Shown one piece after another: positions 37,929 through 47,159 of a DNA stretch of 64,000 nucleotides (positions are counted from its first letter, which is position 1; each line of letters starts with the position of its first letter). Origin of the DNA: Sinisalibacter lacisalsi (GTDB lineage Bacteria; Pseudomonadota; Alphaproteobacteria; Rhodobacterales; Rhodobacteraceae); NCBI RefSeq assembly GCF_014640115.1, contig NZ_BMGI01000003.1:248001-312000 (forward strand). Reading direction: 5' to 3'. Under the pieces are notes generated by a model, which ran no database searches, had not been told where the DNA came from, and saw only the letters and a list, made by a program, of their open reading frames with translations. A program made the position numbers and the translations under genes.

Positions 37929-40097
37929 TCAGCCGTCGATGCCGAGGATCGAGCGCAGCACCCCCATCAGGCTGTCGTCGCCCGCGCGGGGCCGCGCGGT
38001 TCCACGTGACGTTCCGGGTTGGGGAACGCCGGTTTCCGCCGTGGGGGGCGCTTCGGGGCGGATCATCGGCAGCGGGCGTGGCGGCAGATCGGCATGAACC
38101 CGCGCCATCGTCTCGCGCCAGATTTCGGCGGGCAAACCGCCGCCAGTCACGCCGGTGAGCGGGGAGTTGTCATCATAGCCCATCCAGACGCCGGCGACGT
38201 AATCGGCGGTGAAGCCGAGAAACCAGGCATCGCGGGCGGCGCTGGTGGTGCCGGTCTTGCCGGCCGCTTCCCGGTCGGAAAGCTTGGCGCGGCGGCCCGA
38301 GCCATCCTCGATCGCCCGATGCATCATGTAGGTGAGGGCCTGCGCCGCCTGCGGGGTGATCACCCGTTCGCCGATGCCGCCGGCCTGTTCCATTAATGGT
38401 GCGTTGTCGCCGAGCAGGCGCAACTCGACTAGGCCATAGGGCGTGACCGAGGAGCCGCCGTTGAGGATGCCGGCGTAGGCGCCGGACATTTCCAGCAGCG
38501 TCGATTCCGAGGCGCCCAGTGCGAGCGCGGGGCCGAGCGCAAGATCGCTTTCGATGCCGAACATCGCGGCCACGGTGCGCACGTTCTCGCGCCCGACGGC
38601 CTCGGAGAGCTTGACCGCCGGAATGTTGAGCGAATTTCTCAGCGCATCGGTGAGGGTGACCCAGCCCCTCGTCTTGCGATCGTAATTCGCCGGGCACCAC
38701 TCGCCGGAGCCGACGATGTTCATGCAGAAGGGCGCGTCTTCGATCAGGCTGTCGTAGCGCCAGCCGAGATCGAGCGCGGCGCCGTAGACGAAGGGTTTGA
38801 ACGACGAGCCGGTTTGGCGCAGCGCCTGCGTGGCGCGGTTGAACGCGCCCGAGACCCTGGTCTTGCGCCCGCCCACCATCGCGCGCACCGCGCCGTCGGC
38901 GCTCATCACCACGATGGCGGCTTGGGCTTGCGATTCAGGGCTGACCTTGGTTTCGAAAACCTGCGCGAGCGCCGCCTCGGCGGCCCGCTGGATCTCCTGG
39001 TCGAAGGTGGTGCGGATGATCACATCCTCGGTGGTGTCGCGGGTCAGGAAGGAGGGGCCCGACGCCATCACCCAGTCGGCGAAATAGCCGCCAGCCCGGG
39101 CCTCGGCCGCCTCTGACAGTTCGGCCGGGGTCGCGCGCGCCTGCGCCACTTCCTGCGCGGTGAGATACCCCTGCTCTTCCATCAGACGGAGCACGGTGAG
39201 CGCGCGGTCCCAGCTGCGCTGGAAGTTGTTGGTCGGGGCGTAGGTGCTGGGCGCGGTGAGCAGACCGGCAAGGATGGCGGCCTCGCCGGCGTCGAGCTGA
39301 GCCGATGACTTGCCGAAGTAGCGTTGGCTCGCGGCCTCGAAACCATAGGCGCCCGCACCGAGATAGGCGCGGTTGAGGTAGATCGTGAGGATGTCGTCCT
39401 TGGAAAACTTCGCCTCCAGCGCGAGGGCGTAGACGGCCTCCTTGATCTTGCGCCAGAGCGAGGATTCGCGGCAGTCGGCCTCGTATTCGCGTTCGGTCAT
39501 GCCCGAGGACGGATCGTAGGGTTCGCCAAGGCAGAGGAGCTTGGCGGTTTGCTGGGTGAGGGTCGAGCCACCGTGGCCGGAGAGCGGCCCGCGGCCGGCC
39601 GCGAGGTTGATGCGCACCGCCCCGGCGATGCCGCGCGGGCTGACGCCGATATGGCGGTAGAACCGGCGGTCCTCGGTGGCGATGACGGCGTTCTTGAGAT
39701 GTGGTGAAACGGTGCTGGCGGAGATCAACCCGCCGAACTGGTCGCCGCGCCAGGCAAACACCTCGCCGCGACGGTCGAGCAGCGTGACCGATCCTTGCGC
39801 CCTGCCGTCGACGAGTTGTGAAAGCGGCGGCATGGTGGAGGTGAAATAGAAAACACCAAGCCCGATCATCAGGCCGACGACGAGGGCGCCGACCATCGCG
39901 AGGCGCAGGCCGAGGCGGAAGATCCAGCGGATGAGCGCAAGCGGCCAAGCGAGGAAGAACGGCAGGTTCCGCTTCGGCCCACGGGGCGCGGGTTTTCTTT
40001 TCCGCGGAGTCCCGCGCGGCGGTTTCTTGCCCCGTGAGCCGCCCGAATACCGCTTGTCCGCCACCAACGGTGGGCGCCGGGAACCTTTCTGTGCCAT
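37929..40097 (-). CDS. Penicillin-binding protein 1A (transglycosylase/transpeptidase)
   Basis: The 722-residue class A PBP polymerises and cross-links peptidoglycan in the periplasm. It has a basic N-terminus with one membrane anchor (about residues 60-80, LAMVGALVVGLMIGLGVFYF) and the transglycosylase domain (TEDRRFYRHIGVSPRGIAGA; GHGGSTLTQQTAKLL). The transpeptidase domain has SxxK (TGSSFKPFVYG), SLN (NSLNIPAVKL) and KTG (AGKTGTTSAARD) motifs. The ATG at 40097 is preferred; the in-frame upstream stretch has no PBP similarity. The gene diverges from glnK. Confidence 0.94.
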   Translation of the reverse strand: MAQKGSRRPPLVADKRYSGGSRGKKPPRGTPRKRKPAPRGPKRNLPFFLAWPLALIRWIFRLGLRLAMVGALVVGLMIGLGVFYFTSTMPPLSQLVDGRAQGSVTLLDRRGEVFAWRGDQFGGLISASTVSPHLKNAVIATEDRRFYRHIGVSPRGIAGAVRINLAAGRGPLSGHGGSTLTQQTAKLLCLGEPYDPSSGMTEREYEADCRESSLWRKIKEAVYALALEAKFSKDDILTIYLNRAYLGAGAYGFEAASQRYFGKSSAQLDAGEAAILAGLLTAPSTYAPTNNFQRSWDRALTVLRLMEEQGYLTAQEVAQARATPAELSEAAEARAGGYFADWVMASGPSFLTRDTTEDVIIRTTFDQEIQRAAEAALAQVFETKVSPESQAQAAIVVMSADGAVRAMVGGRKTRVSGAFNRATQALRQTGSSFKPFVYGAALDLGWRYDSLIEDAPFCMNIVGSGEWCPANYDRKTRGWVTLTDALRNSLNIPAVKLSEAVGRENVRTVAAMFGIESDLALGPALALGASESTLLEMSGAYAGILNGGSSVTPYGLVELRLLGDNAPLMEQAGGIGERVITPQAAQALTYMMHRAIEDGSGRRAKLSDREAAGKTGTTSAARDAWFLGFTADYVAGVWMGYDDNSPLTGVTGGGLPAEIWRETMARVHADLPPRPLPMIRPEAPPTAETGVPQPGTSRGTARPRAGDDSLMGVLRSILGIDG

Positions 40098-40198
40098 CTT
40101 GCTGGTCCGACCTGCTCTGTTTTCCGCGCAGCATAGCGACTCGGCCGAATGAAGACGAGAGCGAAGACACGGCTGCGGTGACCTGCTCATTTTTTCGG

Positions 40199-40215
40199 CG
40201 CACAAATTTTGTGCA
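40199..40215 (+). promoter_or_regulatory. Candidate NtrC-binding site upstream of glnK
   Basis: The sequence CGCACAAATTTTGTGCA is one base from the NtrC consensus TGCAC-N7-GTGCA and holds a GCACAAA-T-TTTGTGC inverted repeat. It lies about 150 bp before the glnK start. A second short dyad, CTGCAAGTGCAG, is at 40223-40234. NtrC control of glnK-amtB is known in related bacteria; its use here is inferred. Confidence 0.55.
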
Positions 40216-40324
40216 TTGCCTGCTGCAAGTGCAGAAAATGTGGCACGCCGCCTGTTTTCACCCCCCCGACGCCCGCTCGTTTGCTTGTCGCTCACCACCT
40301 GGGCGCGCTTGGCTCTCACCGTGA

Positions 40325-40705
<381 letters not shown>

Positions 40706-40739
40706 GACGGGCCGGACCGAGACAAAGAGGACAACTCCA

Positions 40740-42074
40740 ATGAATATCAAGACATTCCTTCCCTTCGCGGCCGCCGCGGCACTTGTGCCCGCGCTCGGCC
40801 TTGCGCAGGAAGCCGAGGAAGCGGCGATGGCCACGGGCGAGGCCGCGGCGCACACCCAGTTCATTCTCAACACGCTGCTGTTCCTTGTCGGCGGCTTCCT
40901 CGTGTTCTGGATGGCCGCGGGCTTCTCGATGCTCGAAGCGGGCCTCGTGCGGTCCAAGAACGTCACGATGCAGCTCACCAAGAACGTCGGCCTCTTCTCC
41001 ATTGCCGCGATCATGTACTGGCTGATCGGCTTCAACCTGATGTATCCCGGCGAGTGGCTGATCGAAGGCTGGCTCGGGCCGTTCTTCTCGCCGACCGTGC
41101 TCGAGGCCGTGGGTGTTGGCGCCGATGGCGTCGATGTGACCTATGCCTCGGCCGGGTCGGACTTCTTCTTCCAGCTGATGTTCGCGGCCACCACCGCCTC
41201 GATCGTCTCGGGCACGCTCGCCGAGCGCGTCAAGCTGTGGCCCTTCCTGTTCTTCGTGGTCGTGCTGACCGGCTTGATCTACCCGATCGAAGCCTCCTGG
41301 CAGTGGGGTGGCGGCTGGCTGTCTGAAGCCGGGTTCTCCGACTTCGCCGGTTCCACGCTGGTGCACGCCGCGGGTGGTTTCGCCGCCCTGGCCGGTGCCA
41401 TCGTGCTCGGCGCGCGGAAAGGCAAGTATGGCAAGGACGGCAAGGTCAACGCCATGCCCGGTTCGAACCTGGCCCTCGCCACGCTCGGCACCTTCATCCT
41501 GTGGCTCGGCTGGTTCGGCTTCAACGGCGGCTCGCAGTTGGCCATGGGCACGATCGGTGATGTCGCCGACGTGAGCCGGATCTTCGCCAACACCAACATG
41601 GCCGCCGCTTCCGGTGCCGTTGCCGCGCTGATCCTGACCCAGGTGATCTACAAGAAGGTCGATCTCACGATGGTGCTCAACGGTGCGCTCGCCGGCCTGG
41701 TTTCGATCACCGCCGAACCGCTCGCACCTTCGCTGTTCGCGTCGCTCCTGACCGGTGCTGTCGGTGGCGTGATCGTGGTCTTCGCCGTGCCGCTGCTCGA
41801 CAAGCTCAAGATCGACGATGTGGTCGGCGCCATCCCGGTGCACCTGGTCGCCGGTATCTGGGGCACCCTCGCCGTTGCTTTCTACACCGGCAACTGGGGT
41901 GCGCAGATCATGGGTATCGTGGCCATCGGCGCCTTCGTCTTCGTGGTCAGCCTGATCGTCTTCTACCTGATCAAGATGATCATGGGCCTGCGGGTGTCGG
42001 AGGAGGCCGAGGCGATGGGCCTCGACAAGGCCGAGCTCGGCATGGAGGCCTACCCCGAGTTTACCAACGGCTGA
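40740..42074 (+). CDS. amtB: Ammonium transporter AmtB
   Basis: The 444-residue inner-membrane channel has a cleaved signal-like N-terminus (IKTFLPFAAAAALVPALGLA) and about eleven helices. Conserved segments include MLEAGLVRSKN, the GSTLVHAAGGFAALAGAIVL pore segment with one pore histidine and, in helix 10, IPVHLVAGIWGTLAV with the second. AGAGGA precedes the ATG at 40740. The protein moves ammonium across the inner membrane and is regulated by GlnK. A strong terminator follows. Confidence 0.96.
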   Translation: MNIKTFLPFAAAAALVPALGLAQEAEEAAMATGEAAAHTQFILNTLLFLVGGFLVFWMAAGFSMLEAGLVRSKNVTMQLTKNVGLFSIAAIMYWLIGFNLMYPGEWLIEGWLGPFFSPTVLEAVGVGADGVDVTYASAGSDFFFQLMFAATTASIVSGTLAERVKLWPFLFFVVVLTGLIYPIEASWQWGGGWLSEAGFSDFAGSTLVHAAGGFAALAGAIVLGARKGKYGKDGKVNAMPGSNLALATLGTFILWLGWFGFNGGSQLAMGTIGDVADVSRIFANTNMAAASGAVAALILTQVIYKKVDLTMVLNGALAGLVSITAEPLAPSLFASLLTGAVGGVIVVFAVPLLDKLKIDDVVGAIPVHLVAGIWGTLAVAFYTGNWGAQIMGIVAIGAFVFVVSLIVFYLIKMIMGLRVSEEAEAMGLDKAELGMEAYPEFTNG

Positions 42075-42101
42075 GTTTCCTTCCTGAGCCGTATCAACTG
42101 G

Positions 42102-42128
42102 CCCGGGCGTTCGCGCCCGGGTTTTTTT
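42102..42128 (+). terminator. Rho-independent terminator after amtB
   Basis: A perfect 8-bp stem (CCCGGGCG/CGCCCGGG) with a TTCG loop is followed by seven T residues. It ends the glnK-amtB transcript. Confidence 0.95.
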
Positions 42129-42168
42129 GTTGCCCAAAGGTGCGGCTGCGCCGCGCAGGTTTTTTCGG

Positions 42169-42216
42169 ATGAGGGGCTCTGCCCCTCAAACGCCCCGAGG
42201 TATTTCGCGACCCAAG
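42169..42216 (+). repeat. Dispersed repeat, copy B
   Basis: The copy reads ATGAGGGGCTCTGCCCCTC, then AAACGCCCCGAGGTATTTCG and CGACCCAAG. It shares the G/C hairpin and GAGGTATTT core with copy A (6427) and the CGACCCRAGAAA tail with copy D. It lies between the amtB and aspartate aminotransferase terminators. Confidence 0.6.
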
Positions 42217-42250
42217 AAAAAAGGCGCCGGGTTTGGAAGCCCGGCGCCTT
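42215..42250 (-). terminator. Rho-independent terminator after aspartate aminotransferase
   Basis: On the minus strand, stem AAGGCGCCGGG/CCCGGCGCCTT (11 bp) ends in a run of T (TTTTTT). It closes the sseA-aminotransferase transcript. Confidence 0.93.
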
Positions 42251-42274
42251 GGTGTCGTGTGGTTGTCCGCTGGC

Positions 42275-43459
42275 TCAGACGCCCGCGTCGACGATGGCGT
42301 CGGCGAGGAGGTCGATGGTGTTCTCGTTGAGCCCGGCGATATTCATCCGGCTGTCGCCGACCATGTAGATCGCGTGCTTGTCGCGCATGTAGGCCACCTG
42401 CTCGGGGGTGGCGCCGAGGCGCGAGAACATGCCACGGTGCTCGGCGATGAAGCCGAAACGATCCGAGCCGGTGCGCGCGCGCAGCGCGTCGGCGAGCCTG
42501 GTGCGCAGGCCGAGCATGCCGGTGCGCACCTCTTCAAGCTCCGCCGCCCAGTCGGCGCGCAGCTCGGGATCGTCGAGGATCATCTGCACCAGCCGTGCGC
42601 CGTGGTCGGGCGGGAAGGAGAAGTTCTGCCGGTTGAGGTGGGCGAGGGTCGCCTGGGTGAGGGCTTTCGATTTCGCGTTGGGCGCGACGGCCATCAACAG
42701 GCCGGTGCGCTCGCGGTAGAGGCCGAAGTTCTTCGAGCAGCTCGCCGCGATGAGTGTTTCGGGCAGGCGCGCCGCGACCAGGCGGGTGCCGGCGGCATCC
42801 GCCTCCAGCCCGTCGCCGAAGCCCTGGTAGGCGATGTCGATCAGCGGCACCGCGGCCTTCGTCTCGAGCAGGGTGGCGACCTCGTCCCATTGCGGCAGGG
42901 TGAGGTTGGCGCCGGTGGGGTTGTGGCAGGCGCCGTGCAGCAAGACCACGTCGCCCGCCTTCACCTTCTGGAGATCTTCCATCATCCCGGCGAAATCCAC
43001 CGCCCGCGTTTCGTTGTCGAAATAGCGATACTCGGTCATCTTCATGCCGAGATGCCTGATGATCGAGGGGTGGTTGGGCCAGGTCGGGGCCGAGAGCCAG
43101 ACGGTGGCTTCGGGCGTGGCCATCTGGATCAGTTCCAGCGCCTGGTGGATCGCGCCGGTGCCGCCGGGTTGGGCGGCGAGGGCGAGCAGGTCTTCCTCGA
43201 CCGCGTCGCCGAGCACGAGGCCGGACAGCGCGCGGCCGAAGGCCGGATCGCCCGCGAGCGCGGTGTAGGTCTTGGTGGTCTCCGCCTCCCAGAGCTGTTT
43301 CTCGGCCTTTTTCACTGCCCGCATCACGGGGGTGTTGCCGGAGGCGTCCTTGTAGACGCCCACGCCCAGATCGACCTTGTTATCGCGCGGATCGGCACGA
43401 TACTCCGCCATGAGCGCGATGATCTTGTCGGCGGGCAGGTCCTTGAGGTGTTCGAACAT
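42275..43459 (-). CDS. Aromatic amino acid/aspartate aminotransferase (class Ia, AspC/TyrB type)
   Basis: The 394-residue PLP enzyme begins MFEHLKDLPADKIIALMAEY and has the family segments VDLGVGVYKDASGNTPVM, HGACHNPTGANLT, the PLP lysine in SCSKNFGLYRERTG and the C-terminal arginine in DSRMNIAGLN. It exchanges amino groups between aspartate or aromatic amino acids and 2-oxoglutarate, and AspC-type enzymes also transaminate cysteine to 3-mercaptopyruvate. That matches the sseA gene 22 nt upstream in the same operon. Confidence 0.94.
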   Translation of the reverse strand: MFEHLKDLPADKIIALMAEYRADPRDNKVDLGVGVYKDASGNTPVMRAVKKAEKQLWEAETTKTYTALAGDPAFGRALSGLVLGDAVEEDLLALAAQPGGTGAIHQALELIQMATPEATVWLSAPTWPNHPSIIRHLGMKMTEYRYFDNETRAVDFAGMMEDLQKVKAGDVVLLHGACHNPTGANLTLPQWDEVATLLETKAAVPLIDIAYQGFGDGLEADAAGTRLVAARLPETLIAASCSKNFGLYRERTGLLMAVAPNAKSKALTQATLAHLNRQNFSFPPDHGARLVQMILDDPELRADWAAELEEVRTGMLGLRTRLADALRARTGSDRFGFIAEHRGMFSRLGATPEQVAYMRDKHAIYMVGDSRMNIAGLNENTIDLLADAIVDAGV

Positions 43460-43481
43460 CGGTAGTCTCCGGTTGAGGGGA

Positions 43482-44336
43482 TCAGGCCCCGGTGGCGATC
43501 TTGAGATCGTTATACATGCCCCATTCGGCCCATGCGCCATCGTAGACGGCGTGACGCGCGTGGCCGATGCGGGTGAGCGCGAGGTCGAGGATGCAGGCGT
43601 TGACCCCGGAGCCGCAGCTCGAGATCACCGGCTTGTCGAGGTCGACGCCGGCCGCCTCGAAGACCGCCTTGAGTTCGGCGGGGGATTTCATCGTCTGATC
43701 GTCGTTCAGCAGGCTGTTCCACGGCACGTTCTTCGAGCCGGGGATATGGCCCATGCGCAGGCCCGGCCGCGGCTCGGGGGCTTCGCCGCGAAAGCGGTCG
43801 GCGGCGCGGGCGTCGACGATCTGCCAATCTCCGAGCTTCGAGGCGGCGGCGACCTGCGTGACGTCCTTCACCATGTCGTTCTGGCGGGTTACCGTCATGT
43901 GACGGTCGCGGATCTGGGGGCGGGCGTCGGTCACCGGGTGGCCCTCGGCGCGCCACTTCGGCAGGCCGCCATCGAGCACGGCGACATCGGTTTTTCCCAT
44001 CAGGTGGAACAGCCACCAGACGCGCGGCGCCGAGAAGATGCCGGCGCTGTCATAGACCACCACCTGGTGGCCATCGCCCACGCCTATCGCGCGCATCCGG
44101 CTCATGAATTTTTCCACCGGCGGCACCATGTGCGGCAGCGTCGAGCGCAGATCGGCGATCTCGTCGATGTCGAAGAACCGCGCGCCGGGGATGTGTGCGC
44201 CGGCGTATTCCGCCTTCGGATCCCGGTCGGCGTTGGGCAGATACCAGGAGGCGTCGAGCAGGCGCAGGTCGGGGTCTTCGAGATGTTGGGCGAGCCAATC
44301 GGTCGAGACCAGTGATTTCGGGTCGCTCTCAGGCAT
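43482..44336 (-). CDS. sseA: 3-Mercaptopyruvate sulfurtransferase
   Basis: The 284-residue protein has two rhodanese domains: an inactive N-terminal one (LLDASWYLPNADRDPKAEY; ARFFDIDEIAD) and an active C-terminal one with the catalytic cysteine loop SSCGSGVNACI. The loop's CGSGVNA form fits mercaptopyruvate rather than thiosulfate as donor. It transfers sulfane sulfur to cyanide or thiols. GAGGGG precedes the ATG at 44336. It leads an operon with the aminotransferase that can make its substrate. Confidence 0.93.
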   Translation of the reverse strand: MPESDPKSLVSTDWLAQHLEDPDLRLLDASWYLPNADRDPKAEYAGAHIPGARFFDIDEIADLRSTLPHMVPPVEKFMSRMRAIGVGDGHQVVVYDSAGIFSAPRVWWLFHLMGKTDVAVLDGGLPKWRAEGHPVTDARPQIRDRHMTVTRQNDMVKDVTQVAAASKLGDWQIVDARAADRFRGEAPEPRPGLRMGHIPGSKNVPWNSLLNDDQTMKSPAELKAVFEAAGVDLDKPVISSCGSGVNACILDLALTRIGHARHAVYDGAWAEWGMYNDLKIATGA

Positions 44337-44399
44337 GATGGTTCCCCCTCGCGTTTCCAACGCCTTGCCTACAAAGGGTAACGGAGCGAGGCAAGGGAA

Positions 44400-45620
44400 T
44401 TAGGCGCGGTCGGCGCATGCGGCGAGGGCGGCCCCGGCGAGCGCCACGGTGCCTCCGGCGACGAAAGCATAGCCCAGGGTGGTCGCTTCGGCGATGGCGG
44501 CGCCGATGAAGGGGGCGCTGAGAATGGCGAGGGTGTTCACCGCTTCGCTGAGAGCCGCCATGCGGGCCATGTGGCTCGGTGGCGTTTCGTTCTGGATCAC
44601 GGTTCGGATCGGCACCAGCGTGGCGGCGGAGGTGAAGCCGACCAGCGTGGAGCCGGTGAGGAACAGCGCGAAGGAAAGCCCGAGTCCGAGCGCGGCGGTG
44701 AGGCCCACGGCGATGACCAACAGCCCGGCCGCGGCCATGGCGAGGGCGACCTGCCGGAACGGCCGGGTGCCGCCGGCGCGCCCCGAGAACAGCGCGCCGA
44801 TCACGCCGCCGGCCCCGACGGCGGAAAGGATGAGGCCAAGCTGCACCTCGCTGAAGCCGAAATCGCGGGTGAGCGGGGCGAAGAAACTGTCGTAGAGGAA
44901 CACGGCGAAGAAGCCGATCGCCATCAATCCGAGGGCGTTGACCAGCCGGGGGCGGCCGATGGCCATGCGCCAGCCCTCCACCAGCTGGGCGACCATCCCG
45001 CCCGTCGTAGCTTCGGTATCGTCCCGCGGGATCGGGGCGAGCCGCAGCAGGAGCAGCGCCGCCAGCAGCGAAACCCCGGCGTTGAGCAGGAACACCTCGC
45101 CCGGGGCAAGCACGACCAGCAGCACGCCCCCGAGCGCCGGGGCGACGATCTTCGTCGCCTGGTTCAGCCCGAGGCTGAGCCCGTTCATCGCGGCGCGGTC
45201 GCGGGGGGTGGTGAGGGCCTGGATCGCCGCCTGCCGGGCCGGGGTGAAGAAGGAATCGAATGCGCCGCGCAGGAAGACGAGCGCGAGCAGGAGCGGCCAA
45301 TCCTGCGCCAGTGCGAACATCGCGGTGGCCCCGGCCTTGGCGAGATTTGCGCCAACCATCACGCCGCGCAGCGGGAGGCGGTCGGCGATCACGCCTGCGA
45401 GCGGGCCGACGAGCATGTAGGGCAGGCCCATGGCCACTGCGAGCAGGGCGAAGACGAAGGGCTCGACCTCCCAGGCATAGGCAAGCAGCGCGGCAAGGGC
45501 GGTGAAATCCAGCCAATCGGCAAGGTCGGCCGGCGTCTGCGCAATGAGCAGGCGCCGGAGTGGGGCGTTGTTGCGGATCGCGGCGAAGCCCTGGGGCGTA
45601 TCTTGCTCGGCGGCGGACAT
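44400..45620 (-). CDS. MFS transporter (exporter-like)
   Basis: The 406-residue protein has twelve predicted helices and the MFS motif A-like loop (GVIADRLPLRGVMVGA). Similarity in the N-terminal half (FLRGAFDSFFTPARQAAIQA) is to the EntS/macrolide-efflux type of drug exporters. The substrate is unknown. The preceding gene (sseA) ends the neighbouring transcript; this gene appears to be monocistronic. Confidence 0.88.
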   Translation of the reverse strand: MSAAEQDTPQGFAAIRNNAPLRRLLIAQTPADLADWLDFTALAALLAYAWEVEPFVFALLAVAMGLPYMLVGPLAGVIADRLPLRGVMVGANLAKAGATAMFALAQDWPLLLALVFLRGAFDSFFTPARQAAIQALTTPRDRAAMNGLSLGLNQATKIVAPALGGVLLVVLAPGEVFLLNAGVSLLAALLLLRLAPIPRDDTEATTGGMVAQLVEGWRMAIGRPRLVNALGLMAIGFFAVFLYDSFFAPLTRDFGFSEVQLGLILSAVGAGGVIGALFSGRAGGTRPFRQVALAMAAAGLLVIAVGLTAALGLGLSFALFLTGSTLVGFTSAATLVPIRTVIQNETPPSHMARMAALSEAVNTLAILSAPFIGAAIAEATTLGYAFVAGGTVALAGAALAACADRA

Positions 45621-45710
45621 TCGCCGAAGGTAGCCAGTGGGGGCGGGGCGAGCAAGGCGCGGCGGCCCGGGCTTTCACATCGCGGCGGTGCCGGTCTGCC
45701 GAAAGGAGTT

Positions 45711-46166
45711 TCAGTCCTTGCTGCCCGCGGCCGCCGCCCGCAGCAGCCGTTCGAGCGTGTCGCGAAAACGGGCGCGGTCGGTGCGCGAGAAGGCGCGGCC
45801 GCCGCCTTGGCGAAACGGATCGGCGGCGCGCAGGTCGGTCATCAGGTCGCGGGTGGCGAGCACCGAGCCGATATTTGCGGCGGTGAAGGCCTCGCCGTTG
45901 GGCTTGAGCGCCCGCGCCCCGACTTCGATGGCGCGGGCGGCAAGCGGGATGTCGGCGGTCACCACCACGTCGCCTGGCCCGGCCCGCTCGGCGATCCAGA
46001 TATCGGCGGCGTCGGGGTCGGCGGGCACGTAGACCATCTCGACAAAAGGGTTGGGCGAGGGGCGCAAGCCCCCGTTCGAGACAAACAGCGCGCGCACCCG
46101 GTGCCGGGTGGCGATCTCTTCCACCTCGCTCTTGACCGGGCAGGCATCGGCGTCGACGTAGATCAT
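45711..46166 (-). CDS. YaiI/YqxD family protein (DUF188)
   Basis: The 151-residue protein opens with MIYVDADACPVKSEVEEIA and contains VVTADIPLAARAIEVGARAL and GGGRAFSRTDRARFRDTLER, the DUF188 hallmarks. The fold is PIN-like with conserved acidic residues, so a nuclease role is possible but unproven. The ATG overlaps the upstream AEC transporter stop by 4 nt, so the two are coupled. Confidence 0.92.
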   Translation of the reverse strand: MIYVDADACPVKSEVEEIATRHRVRALFVSNGGLRPSPNPFVEMVYVPADPDAADIWIAERAGPGDVVVTADIPLAARAIEVGARALKPNGEAFTAANIGSVLATRDLMTDLRAADPFRQGGGRAFSRTDRARFRDTLERLLRAAAAGSKD

Positions 46167-47089
46167 GCCGTCACCCAGGCGATCACCATCGACACCGTCA
46201 GCACCGAAATGGCGGTCGAGATCAGGATCGAGGCCGAAACCCGGTGCGGCGCAACGCCGTAGTGCTGGGCGAGGATGTAGACGTTGCCCGCCACCGGGAG
46301 CGCGGCGGTGGCGATCATCACCCCGGCGGCGAAGCGATCCACCGGCAGCACGAACAGCGCCATCACCGCCACGGCGGCCGGGTGCAGCACCAGCTTGGCG
46401 AAGGAAAGCCAGGCCGCGACGCGGACGCGTTCGGCCGACTTTGTGGCGAGCGAGGCGCCGATGGCGAACAGCGCTCCCGGGGTGGCGGCGGCTCCGAGAA
46501 TGTCGAGCGTGGCCGACACCGGGCCGGGCAGCGGCCAGCCGGTGGCCGACCATGCAAGGCCCACCACGATCGAAACGATCATCGGGTTGCGCAGGAGGCC
46601 GAGGCCGACCGATCCCAGCACCGCCGGGCTCACCCGGCCGTCACGCCGCGCGGTGATCAGGATCACGATCAGGCTGCCGAACACGATCAGGTCGACGATC
46701 AGCACCATCATCACCGGCCCGATCGCCGCTTCGCCGAGCAGCATCACCAGCATCGGGATGCCGAGGAAGCCGACATTGCCGATCACCGCGCATTGCGCCT
46801 CCACGGCGGCCTCCTCCAACCCGCGCGCGCGCATCAACGCGACGGCGGTGGCCAGCAGGTAGACGGCCAGCGAACCGACGAGGTAGGCGAGAAGAAAATC
46901 GCGGTCGATCAAGGCCGCGAGGTCGAGACTGGACGAGAACTTCAGCAGCATCGCCGAGAGCGCGAAGTAGAACACGAATTTCGTGAGGGCCGCCGTGGCC
47001 TCGGCGCTGAAAAAGCCGCGCCGCCCGGCGCCGTAACCGATGCCGATGAGGGCGAAGAAGGGAAGGGTCTGGATCAGGACGGCGAGCAT
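46163..47089 (-). CDS. AEC (auxin efflux carrier) family transporter
   Basis: The 308-residue membrane protein has about ten helices, with MLAVLIQTLPFFALIGIGYG at the N-terminus, VIGNVGFLGIPMLVMLLGEA in the central crossing and AALPVAGNVYILAQHYGVAP near the end, as in AEC/MdcF-type permeases. Family members move organic acids such as malonate or malate. It is coupled to the DUF188 gene. The substrate is unknown. Confidence 0.9.
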   Translation of the reverse strand: MLAVLIQTLPFFALIGIGYGAGRRGFFSAEATAALTKFVFYFALSAMLLKFSSSLDLAALIDRDFLLAYLVGSLAVYLLATAVALMRARGLEEAAVEAQCAVIGNVGFLGIPMLVMLLGEAAIGPVMMVLIVDLIVFGSLIVILITARRDGRVSPAVLGSVGLGLLRNPMIVSIVVGLAWSATGWPLPGPVSATLDILGAAATPGALFAIGASLATKSAERVRVAAWLSFAKLVLHPAAVAVMALFVLPVDRFAAGVMIATAALPVAGNVYILAQHYGVAPHRVSASILISTAISVLTVSMVIAWVTA

Positions 47090-47159
47090 GCGGAGCGACT
47101 AGCATGGCGCTGCGTCAAGCGCCATGCCGCACGCGCGTTTCGGGCGCGATCGAATGGCT

